A stretch of DNA of 25,658 bases. Origin: a virus. Below the pieces are notes generated by a model. That model searched no databases. It had not been told where the DNA came from and was given only the letters and a program-made list of their open reading frames with translations. Positions 14,320 to 20,620 of the stretch are shown here, piece by piece. The stretch covers positions 1 to 25,658 of IMG/VR virus record IMGVR_UViG_3300025736_000175. One strand, given 5' to 3'. Within the stretch, counting starts at the first letter, position 1. Every line of letters starts with the position of its first letter. Made by a program: the position numbers and the translations under genes.

Positions 14320-14422
14320 GTCAGCATTGATTGATCTTAATATTATTGATTCCAAAGGCATACATAGAGGTACAATCAATGAACTAATCATTTACATAGG
14401 GATACATACATGGATAAGCTAA
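14312..14422 (+). CDS. Possible 36-residue ORF
   Basis: It overlaps the end of the 58-residue gene by 8 nt and begins MNKSALIDLNIIDSKGIHRG. There is no ribosome site of its own, and it could be read only by coupled translation. Weak candidate. Confidence 0.3.
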   Translation: MNKSALIDLNIIDSKGIHRGTINELIIYIGIHTWIS

Positions 14423-14514
14423 GTACAGTGTGGGCGATATTAAAAGCAAGGGTGAGGCATATCATAGGTACCCAGGATATGTTGATTGAGATTGTTATTG
14501 TAATGTATAGATAG
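14410..14514 (+). CDS. Possible 34-residue ORF
   Basis: It begins MDKLSTVWAILKARVRHIIG, a plausible amphipathic helix, and overlaps the preceding ORF by 13 nt. AGGGA lies upstream at loose spacing. Weak candidate in a run of small overlapping ORFs. Confidence 0.35.
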   Translation: MDKLSTVWAILKARVRHIIGTQDMLIEIVIVMYR

Positions 14515-14527
14515 GGAGGGATTGAAC

Positions 14528-14968
14528 ATGAAAGCAACAAGCATTATTAAAACCAAGGCATGGGTAAAAGGTATGATTGGTGATTATGATTATAATCAGG
14601 TATTTATTACTAAAGAAGGATATTATACCAATGGAGCCTGGATGTTAAAACCTAAGTATATGACTAAGCCATTAAAACGTAGAATACAAACAATGGGCGG
14701 GGCACAGAAAAGAGATGTTGCCAGTGAATTTTTGTTTGAAGATCATGGACATAGAGAAATAGAATATGATCGTAGCGAAGGTGCGGTTGGAAGTGTGATT
14801 GCTATATATAAAGCAGAGGATCTTGAAATTGGGTTTGATGAAAAATACATAGCCTGGTTGCAAAAGAATATCCCTGGATTTGGATTGAAAGCATATGATC
14901 CTAAACAAGCAACTTTTATCATGTCAGGGGATGAAATAGCAGGCGTAATTGCATCAATAAGATTATAA
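14528..14968 (+). CDS. Hypothetical 146-residue protein
   Basis: I chose the ATG at 14528. A TTG two codons earlier lies too close to GGGAGGG. The protein is predicted alpha/beta, with YNQVFITKEGYYTNGAWMLK, RRIQTMGGAQKRDVASEFLF and a C terminus IMSGDEIAGVIASIRL. I do not recognise a family. The paired H and D/E residues in EDHGHREIEYDRSEG might bind metal, but that is speculation. Confidence 0.7.
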   Translation: MKATSIIKTKAWVKGMIGDYDYNQVFITKEGYYTNGAWMLKPKYMTKPLKRRIQTMGGAQKRDVASEFLFEDHGHREIEYDRSEGAVGSVIAIYKAEDLEIGFDEKYIAWLQKNIPGFGLKAYDPKQATFIMSGDEIAGVIASIRL

Positions 14969-14981
14969 TAGGGGAGGATTC

Positions 14982-15164
14982 ATGGAAAAACCACGGTATA
15001 AAATAGACTTGATATTTTCAGTTAATAACAAAGTGGTTGCGGTCCAGAATGTCAGCACCTGGACAATACCGGAGATCACTTCATTTATTAGGATGCAGAA
15101 TAGAGAGTATCCTGAAAGAGAGTATAGGATTAAGAGAAGGGAGGTTAGAGAAGATGGAAAATAA
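14982..15164 (+). CDS. Hypothetical 60-residue protein
   Basis: It begins MEKPRYKIDLIFSVNNKVVA, a beta hairpin followed by a helix (IPEITSFIRMQNREYPERE) and a basic tail. GGGGAGG precedes the start. It overlaps the next gene by 11 nt, and that gene's ribosome site lies inside it. No known family. Confidence 0.65.
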   Translation: MEKPRYKIDLIFSVNNKVVAVQNVSTWTIPEITSFIRMQNREYPEREYRIKRREVREDGK

Positions 15165-15486
15165 ATACTCGCCAGGGCCGTGGGAAGTTAGAAATATAAA
15201 TGATAGGCGCAGAGGATGGAGGATATCTATAAAACAAGATGGCCCTCTTGAACTGATTGGAGATATTGCCCATATTTACATGAAAAGCGGACAATCACAC
15301 ACATTTACAGATAATGCAGATAATGGAACAGGCATGGCCAACGCCCACCTGATAGCCGCTGCACCTGAATTGTTAGCGGCATTAGAAGGCGTTATGGAAT
15401 TAACAGATAAACCGTTTTCAGTTACAGAACATAGCAAACGGTTTGATATAGCAAGGGAAATCATAGCAAAAGTTAAAGGAAAATAA
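15154..15486 (+). CDS. Common phage protein with ANAHLIAAAPELL motif
   Basis: A 110-residue protein starting at 15154 behind GGGAGG. A longer in-frame reading from 15037 would run across the preceding gene. PGPWEVRNINDRRRGWRISI at the start and ANAHLIAAAPELLAALE near residues 66-82 are the marks of a very common but uncharacterised early phage family. A helical C terminus follows. It lies upstream of a new promoter. Confidence 0.75.
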   Translation: MENKYSPGPWEVRNINDRRRGWRISIKQDGPLELIGDIAHIYMKSGQSHTFTDNADNGTGMANAHLIAAAPELLAALEGVMELTDKPFSVTEHSKRFDIAREIIAKVKGK

Positions 15487-15505
15487 TCAGACTTACAAAA
15501 AACCT

Positions 15506-15534
15506 TTGACATTAACATTTATATAATCTATTCT
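15506..15534 (+). promoter_or_regulatory. Promoter upstream of the replication module
   Basis: TTGACA (15506-15511), 17 nt, then TATTCT (15529-15534). The -35 box is perfect and the -10 box is four of six. A better-looking TATAAT at 15522 is only 10 nt from the -35 box and cannot pair with it. The -10 box lies within the palindrome at 15526-15543. Confidence 0.6.
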
Positions 15535-15543
15535 AGAATAGAT
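15526..15543. promoter_or_regulatory. 18-bp perfect palindrome over the -10 box
   Basis: ATCTATTCTAGAATAGAT is perfectly self-complementary and covers the -10 region and probable start of transcription of the promoter at 15506-15534. This is the position of a repressor operator. Confidence 0.6.
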
Positions 15544-15557
15544 GGAAGGGGCGCACG

Positions 15558-15740
15558 ATGGAATATTCACTATCCTCTAATATCCAAGTCAAAGTAGACG
15601 ACATTGAAACCAAACCTCTAACACAAGACCATTTAATCATGCCAGATAATTTCCCCTGGGCAGATTACGTATTTAACACACTTCTCATAGTCATAGATAA
15701 TCAAAAACACAAAAACCTACAGTATGTTCGTCAATACTAG
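15558..15740 (+). CDS. Hypothetical 60-residue protein
   Basis: First gene after the promoter and operator. It begins MEYSLSSNIQVKVDDIETKP and contains NFPWADYVFNTLLIVIDNQK. GGAAGGGG precedes the ATG. No family is recognised. Position directly behind an operator would suit a regulatory or host-takeover protein, but nothing in the sequence shows this. Confidence 0.55.
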   Translation: MEYSLSSNIQVKVDDIETKPLTQDHLIMPDNFPWADYVFNTLLIVIDNQKHKNLQYVRQY

Positions 15741-15767
15741 ATATTAAATTAAACAAAGGAGATTATA

Positions 15768-16241
15768 TTGAAAGTAAATAAAGATGATAAGGATGTATCC
15801 GGTGAGTTTAAATTTACCAAGGTTGAACTAAAGAAAATGAAAGAATACATTTTGCATGGAGTACCGGCAAAAGATGGAAAGGGGGCGCATCCTTATTTCT
15901 TTAATGTTAGAATTAGAGAAACTCAATCGGATCTTATCCATGGGATTAAAGAAAAACTTCCCGGCTGGTGGAAAAGCAATGCGGACTTACAGAGATCAAT
16001 CGTGGCTGCCGGAACCTATTTAGTATTATGTTTCATAAACAAAACAGCAAAGATTGATGATTTGATAGAAATATTAGACGATATGAACTTTTTGTCAAAA
16101 CACACAAGACTTAAAGATCTAAAAAATGATATTCAACAACTTAAATTAAATGCAGTAAATTCAGACATGCCTACCGAACTAAAAACCAAAACATTAAGCT
16201 TTATTGACACAATAGAAAAGAAGACTCGAAACTTATTTTAA
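15768..16241 (+). CDS. Hypothetical 157-residue helical protein (TTG start)
   Basis: It starts at TTG, 7 nt after AAAGGAG. No ATG lies near enough. The first 60 residues contain FTKVELKKMKEYILHGVPAK and HPYFFNVRIRETQSDLIHGI. The rest is helical (AKIDDLIEILDDMNFLSKHT), ending in a Lys/Thr-rich helix. GIKEKLPGWWKSNADLQRSI resembles a protein-interaction segment of DNA-metabolism proteins, but I assign no family. It lies just upstream of the AT-rich repeat region and the PD-(D/E)XK nuclease. Confidence 0.7.
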   Translation: MKVNKDDKDVSGEFKFTKVELKKMKEYILHGVPAKDGKGAHPYFFNVRIRETQSDLIHGIKEKLPGWWKSNADLQRSIVAAGTYLVLCFINKTAKIDDLIEILDDMNFLSKHTRLKDLKNDIQQLKLNAVNSDMPTELKTKTLSFIDTIEKKTRNLF

Positions 16242-16316
16242 TCCCCCTATATAATATATAACTAAAGTATACTTGCTTTTTTTTGACGGTTACAATTCAC
16301 ATTCACACTTTTACAA

Positions 16317-16342
16317 TTTACTATTTACTATTTACTATTTAC
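16317..16342 (+). repeat. Tandem 7-bp TTTACTA repeat in an AT-rich leader
   Basis: TTTACTA occurs three times head to tail (16317, 16324, 16331) plus a partial TTTAC. It lies within the AT-rich, pyrimidine-skewed 16242-16378 stretch, which also holds the palindrome AAGTATACTT and a run of eight T. Iteron-like sites or an origin are possible, as is simple slippage. The nuclease gene that follows has no Shine-Dalgarno site. Confidence 0.5.
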
Positions 16343-16378
16343 ACACATACAATATACAACAACACACTATATATAGAT

Positions 16379-17266
16379 ATGAGTAAAGATATAGAGTATA
16401 TGAGTTTCTCGTCTTGTCAGAATTTTGATCGCTGCCCATTATTGTATTATTATAATAAAATCATGCGAATAAAATTAAAAAATGAGTATCAAAATATTGC
16501 ACTCAAAAAAGGCCAATTCTTCGCAAAAATAATTGAAAGCCAAAAAAACGTCAAAAAAGAGGCAGAAAAGATATTCTTAGATCGTGAGATAATTCACGCT
16601 AAAATCTGTAATATTGTGTACGTGTGTATGTGTGAATTGGAGTTATTACCAGAGGGCGGAGTGTATGAATCTACGTGGATAAAAAAGTTAGATCATGAGT
16701 TGGATATTAATCTAAAAGGGAAGTTAGATGTGTTGTATGAAAATGCTTTTGTAGAGTTGAAATATACCATGAAATTGGAATTTTATTTGAATGAGTGGCT
16801 GGCTCATAAACAACTACTTTGGTATTTTTATCTTACTCCCCCAGAGATTGAAAAGGCCTATATGTGTCCAGTGAGAGTGCCGGCATTGAGACAGGGGAAA
16901 GAAGAGAGTGTGAAGGGGTTTTTAGATAGGATTAGAATGGATATATATAAGAGGCCCAGTCATTATTTTCCTGGATATAAACCGGATCGTGAGGGTGTTA
17001 AGTGGGGGAGGGTGTTTTATAGGAATGAGTTTAAAAGGGAGTTTGAGGGATTTGAAAGGAAAATGAGGTGGATGAGAGAAGAGATTGAGAGATGTACTGA
17101 GAATGAGTATTGGGATCAAAAAACCACAGGATGTTTATTTCCTGGGCCATGTAATTACTTGAATATATGTAGTACTGGTGGATTTATTAATGATGAATTA
17201 TTTGAACGATGGGGTAATAAAAATGAAAAGGATAACAAGAAAAGAAAGGATGGAGTTGAAAATTAG
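16379..17266 (+). CDS. PD-(D/E)XK nuclease with Fe-S type Cys cluster (Cas4/RecB-like)
   Basis: A 295-residue protein taking the ATG at 16379. In-frame codons upstream encode low-complexity Tyr/Thr-rich sequence from the repeat. The start YMSFSSCQNFDRCPLLYYY is the usual opening of RecB/Cas4-like nucleases. GKLD (D117) and VELK (E126, K128) give the D...ExK active site. GCLFPGPCNYLNIC near the C terminus, with an N-terminal Cys, fits the four-cysteine Fe-S clasp of AddB/Cas4-type enzymes. A DNA-end exonuclease in phage recombination is the likely role. The second half is purine-skewed on the coding strand. There is no Cas1, Cas2 or array nearby. Confidence 0.85.
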   Translation: MSKDIEYMSFSSCQNFDRCPLLYYYNKIMRIKLKNEYQNIALKKGQFFAKIIESQKNVKKEAEKIFLDREIIHAKICNIVYVCMCELELLPEGGVYESTWIKKLDHELDINLKGKLDVLYENAFVELKYTMKLEFYLNEWLAHKQLLWYFYLTPPEIEKAYMCPVRVPALRQGKEESVKGFLDRIRMDIYKRPSHYFPGYKPDREGVKWGRVFYRNEFKREFEGFERKMRWMREEIERCTENEYWDQKTTGCLFPGPCNYLNICSTGGFINDELFERWGNKNEKDNKKRKDGVEN

Positions 17267-17528
17267 AGAAGCACGGAAAAGGAAAAGTGAGGAGAGGTTG
17301 AGAGAATTATTAGATGAGGATGTACAAATTGCGGAGAGTGATGGGTTGATGGATGAGGATGAATATTTGGAGGTAAAAATGAAAATTGGGAGCTATCAAT
17401 GTCCGATATGCGGTCTTTGTAGTGGTTATGGATGGAGTGGTGAGCCAGATGATCCGCCAAGTTGTTGTGGGGGTGTATCAATGGTTGCTTATGAAATACC
17501 AAACAACATAATCATCCATGCACAGTAA
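17223..17528 (+). CDS. Small protein with coiled coil and Cys-rich knuckle
   Basis: A 101-residue protein starting at 17223, overlapping the nuclease gene by 44 nt. Residues 1-35 are a charged helix (RKERMELKIREARKRKSEE). The middle is acidic. CPICGLC and a following SCCGG form a probable zinc-binding end. No family is recognised. Translation is probably coupled to the nuclease gene. Confidence 0.6.
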   Translation: MKRITRKERMELKIREARKRKSEERLRELLDEDVQIAESDGLMDEDEYLEVKMKIGSYQCPICGLCSGYGWSGEPDDPPSCCGGVSMVAYEIPNNIIIHAQ

Positions 17529-17530
17529 AT

Positions 17531-17641
17531 AATAGCCTGTCCCTTCTGCTGCATTGGGTGGCAAGAGGAGATATAATATGAAGGGAAAAGGATACAAACT
17601 ATTTTTATATCGCGACAACCTCTTAAAAGGGATGGGCTATT
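17531..17641 (+). ncRNA. Nested four-helix RNA element enclosing a micro-ORF
   Basis: Four complementary segments nest in order: AATAGCC 17531-17537 with GGCTATT 17635-17641; TCCCTT 17540-17545 with AAGGGA 17627-17632; AAGAGG 17563-17568 with CCTCTT 17619-17624; GATATAA 17570-17576 with TTATATC 17605-17611. The third helix covers the ribosome site of the 21-codon ORF at 17578. No known riboswitch or ribozyme core is recognised. It may be a translational switch or a structured RNA. Confidence 0.5.
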
Positions 17642-17643
17642 AA
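17578..17643 (+). CDS. 21-residue micro-ORF inside the structured element
   Basis: It begins MKGKGYKLFLYRDNLLKGMG. AAGAGGAG is ideally placed 7 nt before the ATG, so the ORF is well set for translation, yet that site is paired in the predicted fold. Its stop codon lies on the closing helix. It could be a leader peptide controlling the ATPase gene 24 nt downstream, or a small basic phage peptide. Confidence 0.5.
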   Translation: MKGKGYKLFLYRDNLLKGMGY

Positions 17644-17667
17644 ACTTAATTAAAAGGAGGGAAATGT

Positions 17668-18510
17668 ATGAGTGAGTATAAATACAAAAGTTTAGTGTTT
17701 GATGGGAGTACCCAGTTTATGAATATTCATTTACTTGGTGAACTCCAAGATGAGTATTTTAAGAGTAGAGAGTTTAAAGATAAAAAACATATGAGAGAAA
17801 TTGCAGTACAAACAGAAACAGATTGGACGATATTTAATGCCATGGCATTTCAAATGTTACGGGTGTTTAAGATGATGAGGATGATAGCAGGGAATACTAA
17901 CTATTTTATTATGCTTTATGGAAGTACAGGAGTGGGCAAGACGGCTTCTGTGTTGGCAAGCAGCCCTGAACCTATACTTTACATTGATGCAGAAAATAGG
18001 CCTGTTAGCTTAGCTATGGATGCGATAGAAGAAGTAGAGGGGCGAAGACCAAAGTGTCATCAAGAGTTTTTCGATCATCCTGATAAGTTAATCGGTTTTC
18101 TGAATGAACAGATCGATGAGGGGGCCAATGGTTTGTTGGTTACTGTAATTGCATTGAGTAGGACTATTAATAGGTTTAAGAAGATGAGGGATAAGTTTGG
18201 GAAGGCTATGGATATTACAGATCCTAAGTTTTATCAGGTATTGAATACATTGGAGAGAGGTGGGTTTACTGATTTGAGTAGCTATACCATTCCTAATTAT
18301 GAGGGTGATAAGTTTTTGAAGAGTTTCCCTGGGATGTTGGATTACATTGGGTTTGTGGTTGATAGATATGATAGTGAGGATAACGTGGTGTTTCCACCAT
18401 TGGTGAAGTTTGAAAGGAATGAGGATTATTTGGGGAAATGGACTGGGGCGAGGAAGAAGGGAAAGTTGGTTGGGCCATTGGATTTTAGAAAAATGTTTAA
18501 AGGTAAATAA
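17668..18510 (+). CDS. RecA/Sak4-like P-loop ATPase with segments in swapped order
   Basis: A 280-residue protein starting behind AAAGGAGGG. Walker A is YGSTGVGKTA (residues 84-93), followed by ILYIDAEN (103-110) as in phage RecA-like nucleotide-binding proteins (AAA_24/Sak4 type). The Walker B-like strand YKSLVFDG (6-13), with STQFMN and the helix TDWTIFNAMAFQMLRVFKMM that normally comes after it, is at the N terminus, before Walker A. The last part (FPGMLDYIGFVVDRYDSEDN, PPLVKFERN, KWTG, GPLDFRKM) is in its usual place. Likely role: single-strand annealing or recombination ATPase working with the SSB-like protein. Whether the swapped protein is functional is unknown. Confidence 0.75.
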   Translation: MSEYKYKSLVFDGSTQFMNIHLLGELQDEYFKSREFKDKKHMREIAVQTETDWTIFNAMAFQMLRVFKMMRMIAGNTNYFIMLYGSTGVGKTASVLASSPEPILYIDAENRPVSLAMDAIEEVEGRRPKCHQEFFDHPDKLIGFLNEQIDEGANGLLVTVIALSRTINRFKKMRDKFGKAMDITDPKFYQVLNTLERGGFTDLSSYTIPNYEGDKFLKSFPGMLDYIGFVVDRYDSEDNVVFPPLVKFERNEDYLGKWTGARKKGKLVGPLDFRKMFKGK

Positions 18511-18903
18511 ATGAGTAAATACTGGCTAACACCACCAGATATAATGAAAAAACTTAATGATGAATTTCACTTTGACTTTGACCCCTGCCCTTATCCAAAA
18601 CCTATTGACTTCAATAGTCTGGAAACTGATTGGGGTAAAATGAATTATGTTAATCCACCATTTAGACCAAAAGAAAACAATGGGTTTGGGCCTACTGCAT
18701 TTGTTAGGAAATCCATAGAAGAACAAGCAAAAGGAAAATCATCAGTAATATTGATACCGACTCAATCTTATGTGAACTTACTTTTAGAGGCTAATGCTGA
18801 ATTAAGGTCAATGGGCAGAGTTAGATGGTTAGATGTCGAGTCAGATGAACCATGTAAAAGTCCATCTCCTATAACTTGTTTTATATTATATGGGAATAAG
18901 TAA
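18511..18903 (+). CDS. Phage N6-adenine methyltransferase, Dam-like, short form
   Basis: A 130-residue protein whose ATG directly follows the ATPase stop. It has the order seen in phage Dam-like enzymes: YWLTPPDIMKKLNDEFHFDF, then DPCPYP, then the catalytic NPPF in MNYVNPPFRP (residues 44-53), then SSVILIPTQSY and a C-terminal VRWLDVES. It would methylate adenine in DNA, perhaps to resist host restriction or time replication. It is shorter than the usual 150-180 residues. The N-terminal SAM-binding part seems minimal, and the end abuts the GC-rich island, so C-terminal loss is possible. Confidence 0.8.
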   Translation: MSKYWLTPPDIMKKLNDEFHFDFDPCPYPKPIDFNSLETDWGKMNYVNPPFRPKENNGFGPTAFVRKSIEEQAKGKSSVILIPTQSYVNLLLEANAELRSMGRVRWLDVESDEPCKSPSPITCFILYGNK

Positions 18904-18906
18904 CTT

Positions 18907-18970
18907 TGTACTGTGTGCCGCCGCCGTCCCCCCCGCCCGCGTTGCAGGCTCACGGCGCGGCCATGGTACA
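18907..18970. other. GC-rich island with strong inverted repeat
   Basis: About 45 of 56 bases at 18911-18966 are G or C, against AT-rich flanks. TGTAC (18907), GCCGC (18917) and GCCG (18923) can pair with GTACA (18966), GCGGC (18957) and CGGC (18953), closing a 26-nt C-rich loop. No T-run follows, so it is not an ordinary terminator. An orphan GGAGGG near 18992 has no start codon after it. The rest of 18971-19063 shows only the ribosome site of the next gene. Confidence 0.6.
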
Positions 18971-19063
18971 TTAATTAAATCTATAGGGAAAGGAGGGTAA
19001 ATTCAAAATAGATAAGTAAGTAGATATTATGTGATATTAATTTAAACAAAGGAGAGTAGCAGT

Positions 19064-19603
19064 ATGAAAACAACAGACAAAGATAAGCAGATGGGGTTTG
19101 TAAATGCAAAGGATGGGTGGCATACGTTTAAAGTCCAGGAGAATTGTAGGTACCTTGAGGATAAGGATACAGGGGAGGCTACCAATAAGGTTATCATTCC
19201 TATGCAAGTCATAGGTGATGAAGATGAGGGTTCAGTGGCCAGTGTATTTTGTGATATCAGTAAAAAGGGTGGCAGGACTGCATTGGCTAAAATGGTAGAG
19301 TTCTCAGGATTGTCAAAAGCAGTGGAAAAACCTGCTATGAAGGCAAGTGATCTGACTCCGGTTGAATGGGGGGAGAGATTACTGAATCCTGATAGTCCTA
19401 AGTGTTTGAAATTGATTAATGAGATCCTGATGAAACTACCGGAACATATGATAAGTGGAGAGGTGAAGACTAATAAGGATGGGTTTAGCAATGTTATCAA
19501 TGTGGACTATGATACGGGGAAGGCTAAGAAGGATGAGGTAAATACAGTTGAACCTGCTGGAGCTGCTGAGACTAAAGTTGATGATGATGATGATTGGGTG
19601 TAG
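19064..19603 (+). CDS. Probable SSB-like protein with acidic C-terminal tip
   Basis: A 179-residue protein behind AAAGGAG. The first 110 residues are a predicted beta-rich domain (GWHTFKVQENCRYLEDKDTG, NKVIIPMQVIGDEDEG, ASVFCDISKKGG). A flexible linker and the tail DDDDDWV follow. An OB-like core plus an acidic tail ending in an aromatic and a hydrophobic residue is the layout of SSB proteins, whose tip recruits partner enzymes. DUF669-type proteins of this size often sit beside RecA-like ATPases in phages, as here. The SSB assignment is inference from layout and context. Confidence 0.6.
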   Translation: MKTTDKDKQMGFVNAKDGWHTFKVQENCRYLEDKDTGEATNKVIIPMQVIGDEDEGSVASVFCDISKKGGRTALAKMVEFSGLSKAVEKPAMKASDLTPVEWGERLLNPDSPKCLKLINEILMKLPEHMISGEVKTNKDGFSNVINVDYDTGKAKKDEVNTVEPAGAAETKVDDDDDWV

Positions 19604-19702
19604 ATGAGATATGTGCTGGTAGTGATGGCACATGGCAAGGGAGTACTATAAACAATAACACTTTATCTGAAAAGGCTGTTCTAAGGATTTTCACAAGATA
19701 TA

Positions 19703-19768
19703 GGGCTGGTAGCGGCAAGCAGTAAGTTGAGGTGGAGCTTTTTTTATTATGAGAGTAACTACCAGTCC
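19703..19768 (+). repeat. Inverted repeat in the gap before the HNH gene
   Basis: GGGCTGGTAG (19703-19712) can pair with CTACCAGTCC (19759-19768) over 10 bp with one G-U. GCTGGTAG also occurs at 19615-19622, so two alternative pairings are possible. The loop holds GAGCTTTTTTT without a stem strong enough for a terminator. The 19604-19791 gap otherwise shows nothing. Confidence 0.4.
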
Positions 19769-19791
19769 TACCAATCAAAGAAAGGGATTTT

Positions 19792-20427
19792 ATGAATAAA
19801 GTTGCTGATATTACAGGTCAAAGATTTGGAAGGCTTGAAGTTTTATCAAGACAAACATCTGATCGAAAAGGCCAATCTGTATGGCTTTGTCAATGTGATT
19901 GTGGAAATAAGTGCATCATTCAGGGGGTGAATCTACGAAGTGGAAGGACTAAGTCTTGTGGTTGTCTACAAAAGGAAATTACAGCACAGAGAAACAAAAT
20001 AATTAGCACTTCACACGGAATGTCAAATACCAAAATATATAATACCTGGGCAGGCATGCTTAAACGATGTAGAAATAAAAAACATCCAGCTTATAAATAT
20101 TATGGAGCTAGAGGTATTACAGTTTGTGATAGGTGGCTTAAAATCGAAAACTTCTATGAAGATATGGGAGACCCGCCAAAGGGATTAACACTTGAAAGAA
20201 TTGATAATGATAGAGAGTATTCTCCTGACAACTGTAAATGGGCTACATATAAGGAACAAGCTAATAATAAAAGTAGTAACGTAATTATTAAATATAAAGA
20301 CCAGAAATTTACAATAAGCCAATGGGCAAAGGAATTAGGAATTGATTATGCCACCCTGCGATGTAGATTACGTTTATATGATTGGCCTATAGAAAGAGCA
20401 TTAACAGAAAAAGTGAGGACAGCATAA
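19792..20427 (+). CDS. HNH-type homing endonuclease with N-terminal zinc finger
   Basis: A 211-residue protein. The N terminus reads GQRFGRLEVLSRQTSDRKGQ, then a zinc knuckle WLCQCDCGN with SCGCLQ, the common entry module of this phage HNH family. The core has YNTWAGMLKRCRNKKHPAYK, YYGARGITVCDRW, and LERIDNDREYSPDNCKWAT, the equivalent of the HNH active site. A C-terminal DNA-binding helix (ISQWAKELGIDYATLRCRLR) follows. Such genes are mobile and insert between phage genes. It overlaps the next gene by one base (TAATG). Confidence 0.85.
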   Translation: MNKVADITGQRFGRLEVLSRQTSDRKGQSVWLCQCDCGNKCIIQGVNLRSGRTKSCGCLQKEITAQRNKIISTSHGMSNTKIYNTWAGMLKRCRNKKHPAYKYYGARGITVCDRWLKIENFYEDMGDPPKGLTLERIDNDREYSPDNCKWATYKEQANNKSSNVIIKYKDQKFTISQWAKELGIDYATLRCRLRLYDWPIERALTEKVRTA

Positions 20428-20615
20428 TGTGGTCAGAAACACAATGGGAATATATCGGTAATTGTGAAATATGCGGTGCAGCTTGTTATTCAAATGGTGA
20501 GGAATTTCGCTCTACTACTGATATGGATTGTAGGTGTTGGGTAAAGGGTTTTACAGGCCCGATGGAATGTGAGTTTTTAAAAATAGATGAAGAAGAACAT
20601 TTAGAGGGGAGGTAG
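20427..20615 (+). CDS. 62-residue Cys-rich protein
   Basis: It starts at the ATG overlapping the HNH stop (TAATG). CEICGAACYS and MDCRCWVKG supply a possible zinc site. The C terminus is acidic (FLKIDEEEHLEGR). No family is recognised. It is another of the short Cys-rich proteins of this genome. Confidence 0.6.
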   Translation: MWSETQWEYIGNCEICGAACYSNGEEFRSTTDMDCRCWVKGFTGPMECEFLKIDEEEHLEGR

Positions 20616-20620
20616 AAATT

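Noticed and set aside
15522-15527. TATAAT as the -10 box for the TTGACA at 15506
   Set aside because: The spacing is only 10 nt. TATTCT at 15529 gives the required 17 nt.
16379-17266. Cas4 of a CRISPR-Cas system
   Set aside because: The Cas4-like nuclease pattern is shared with phage RecB-type nucleases. No repeat-spacer array, Cas1 or Cas2 is present.
17531-17643. Retron msr/msd or hammerhead ribozyme
   Set aside because: There is no reverse transcriptase in the window and no CUGANGA/GAAA core. Only nested helices are seen.
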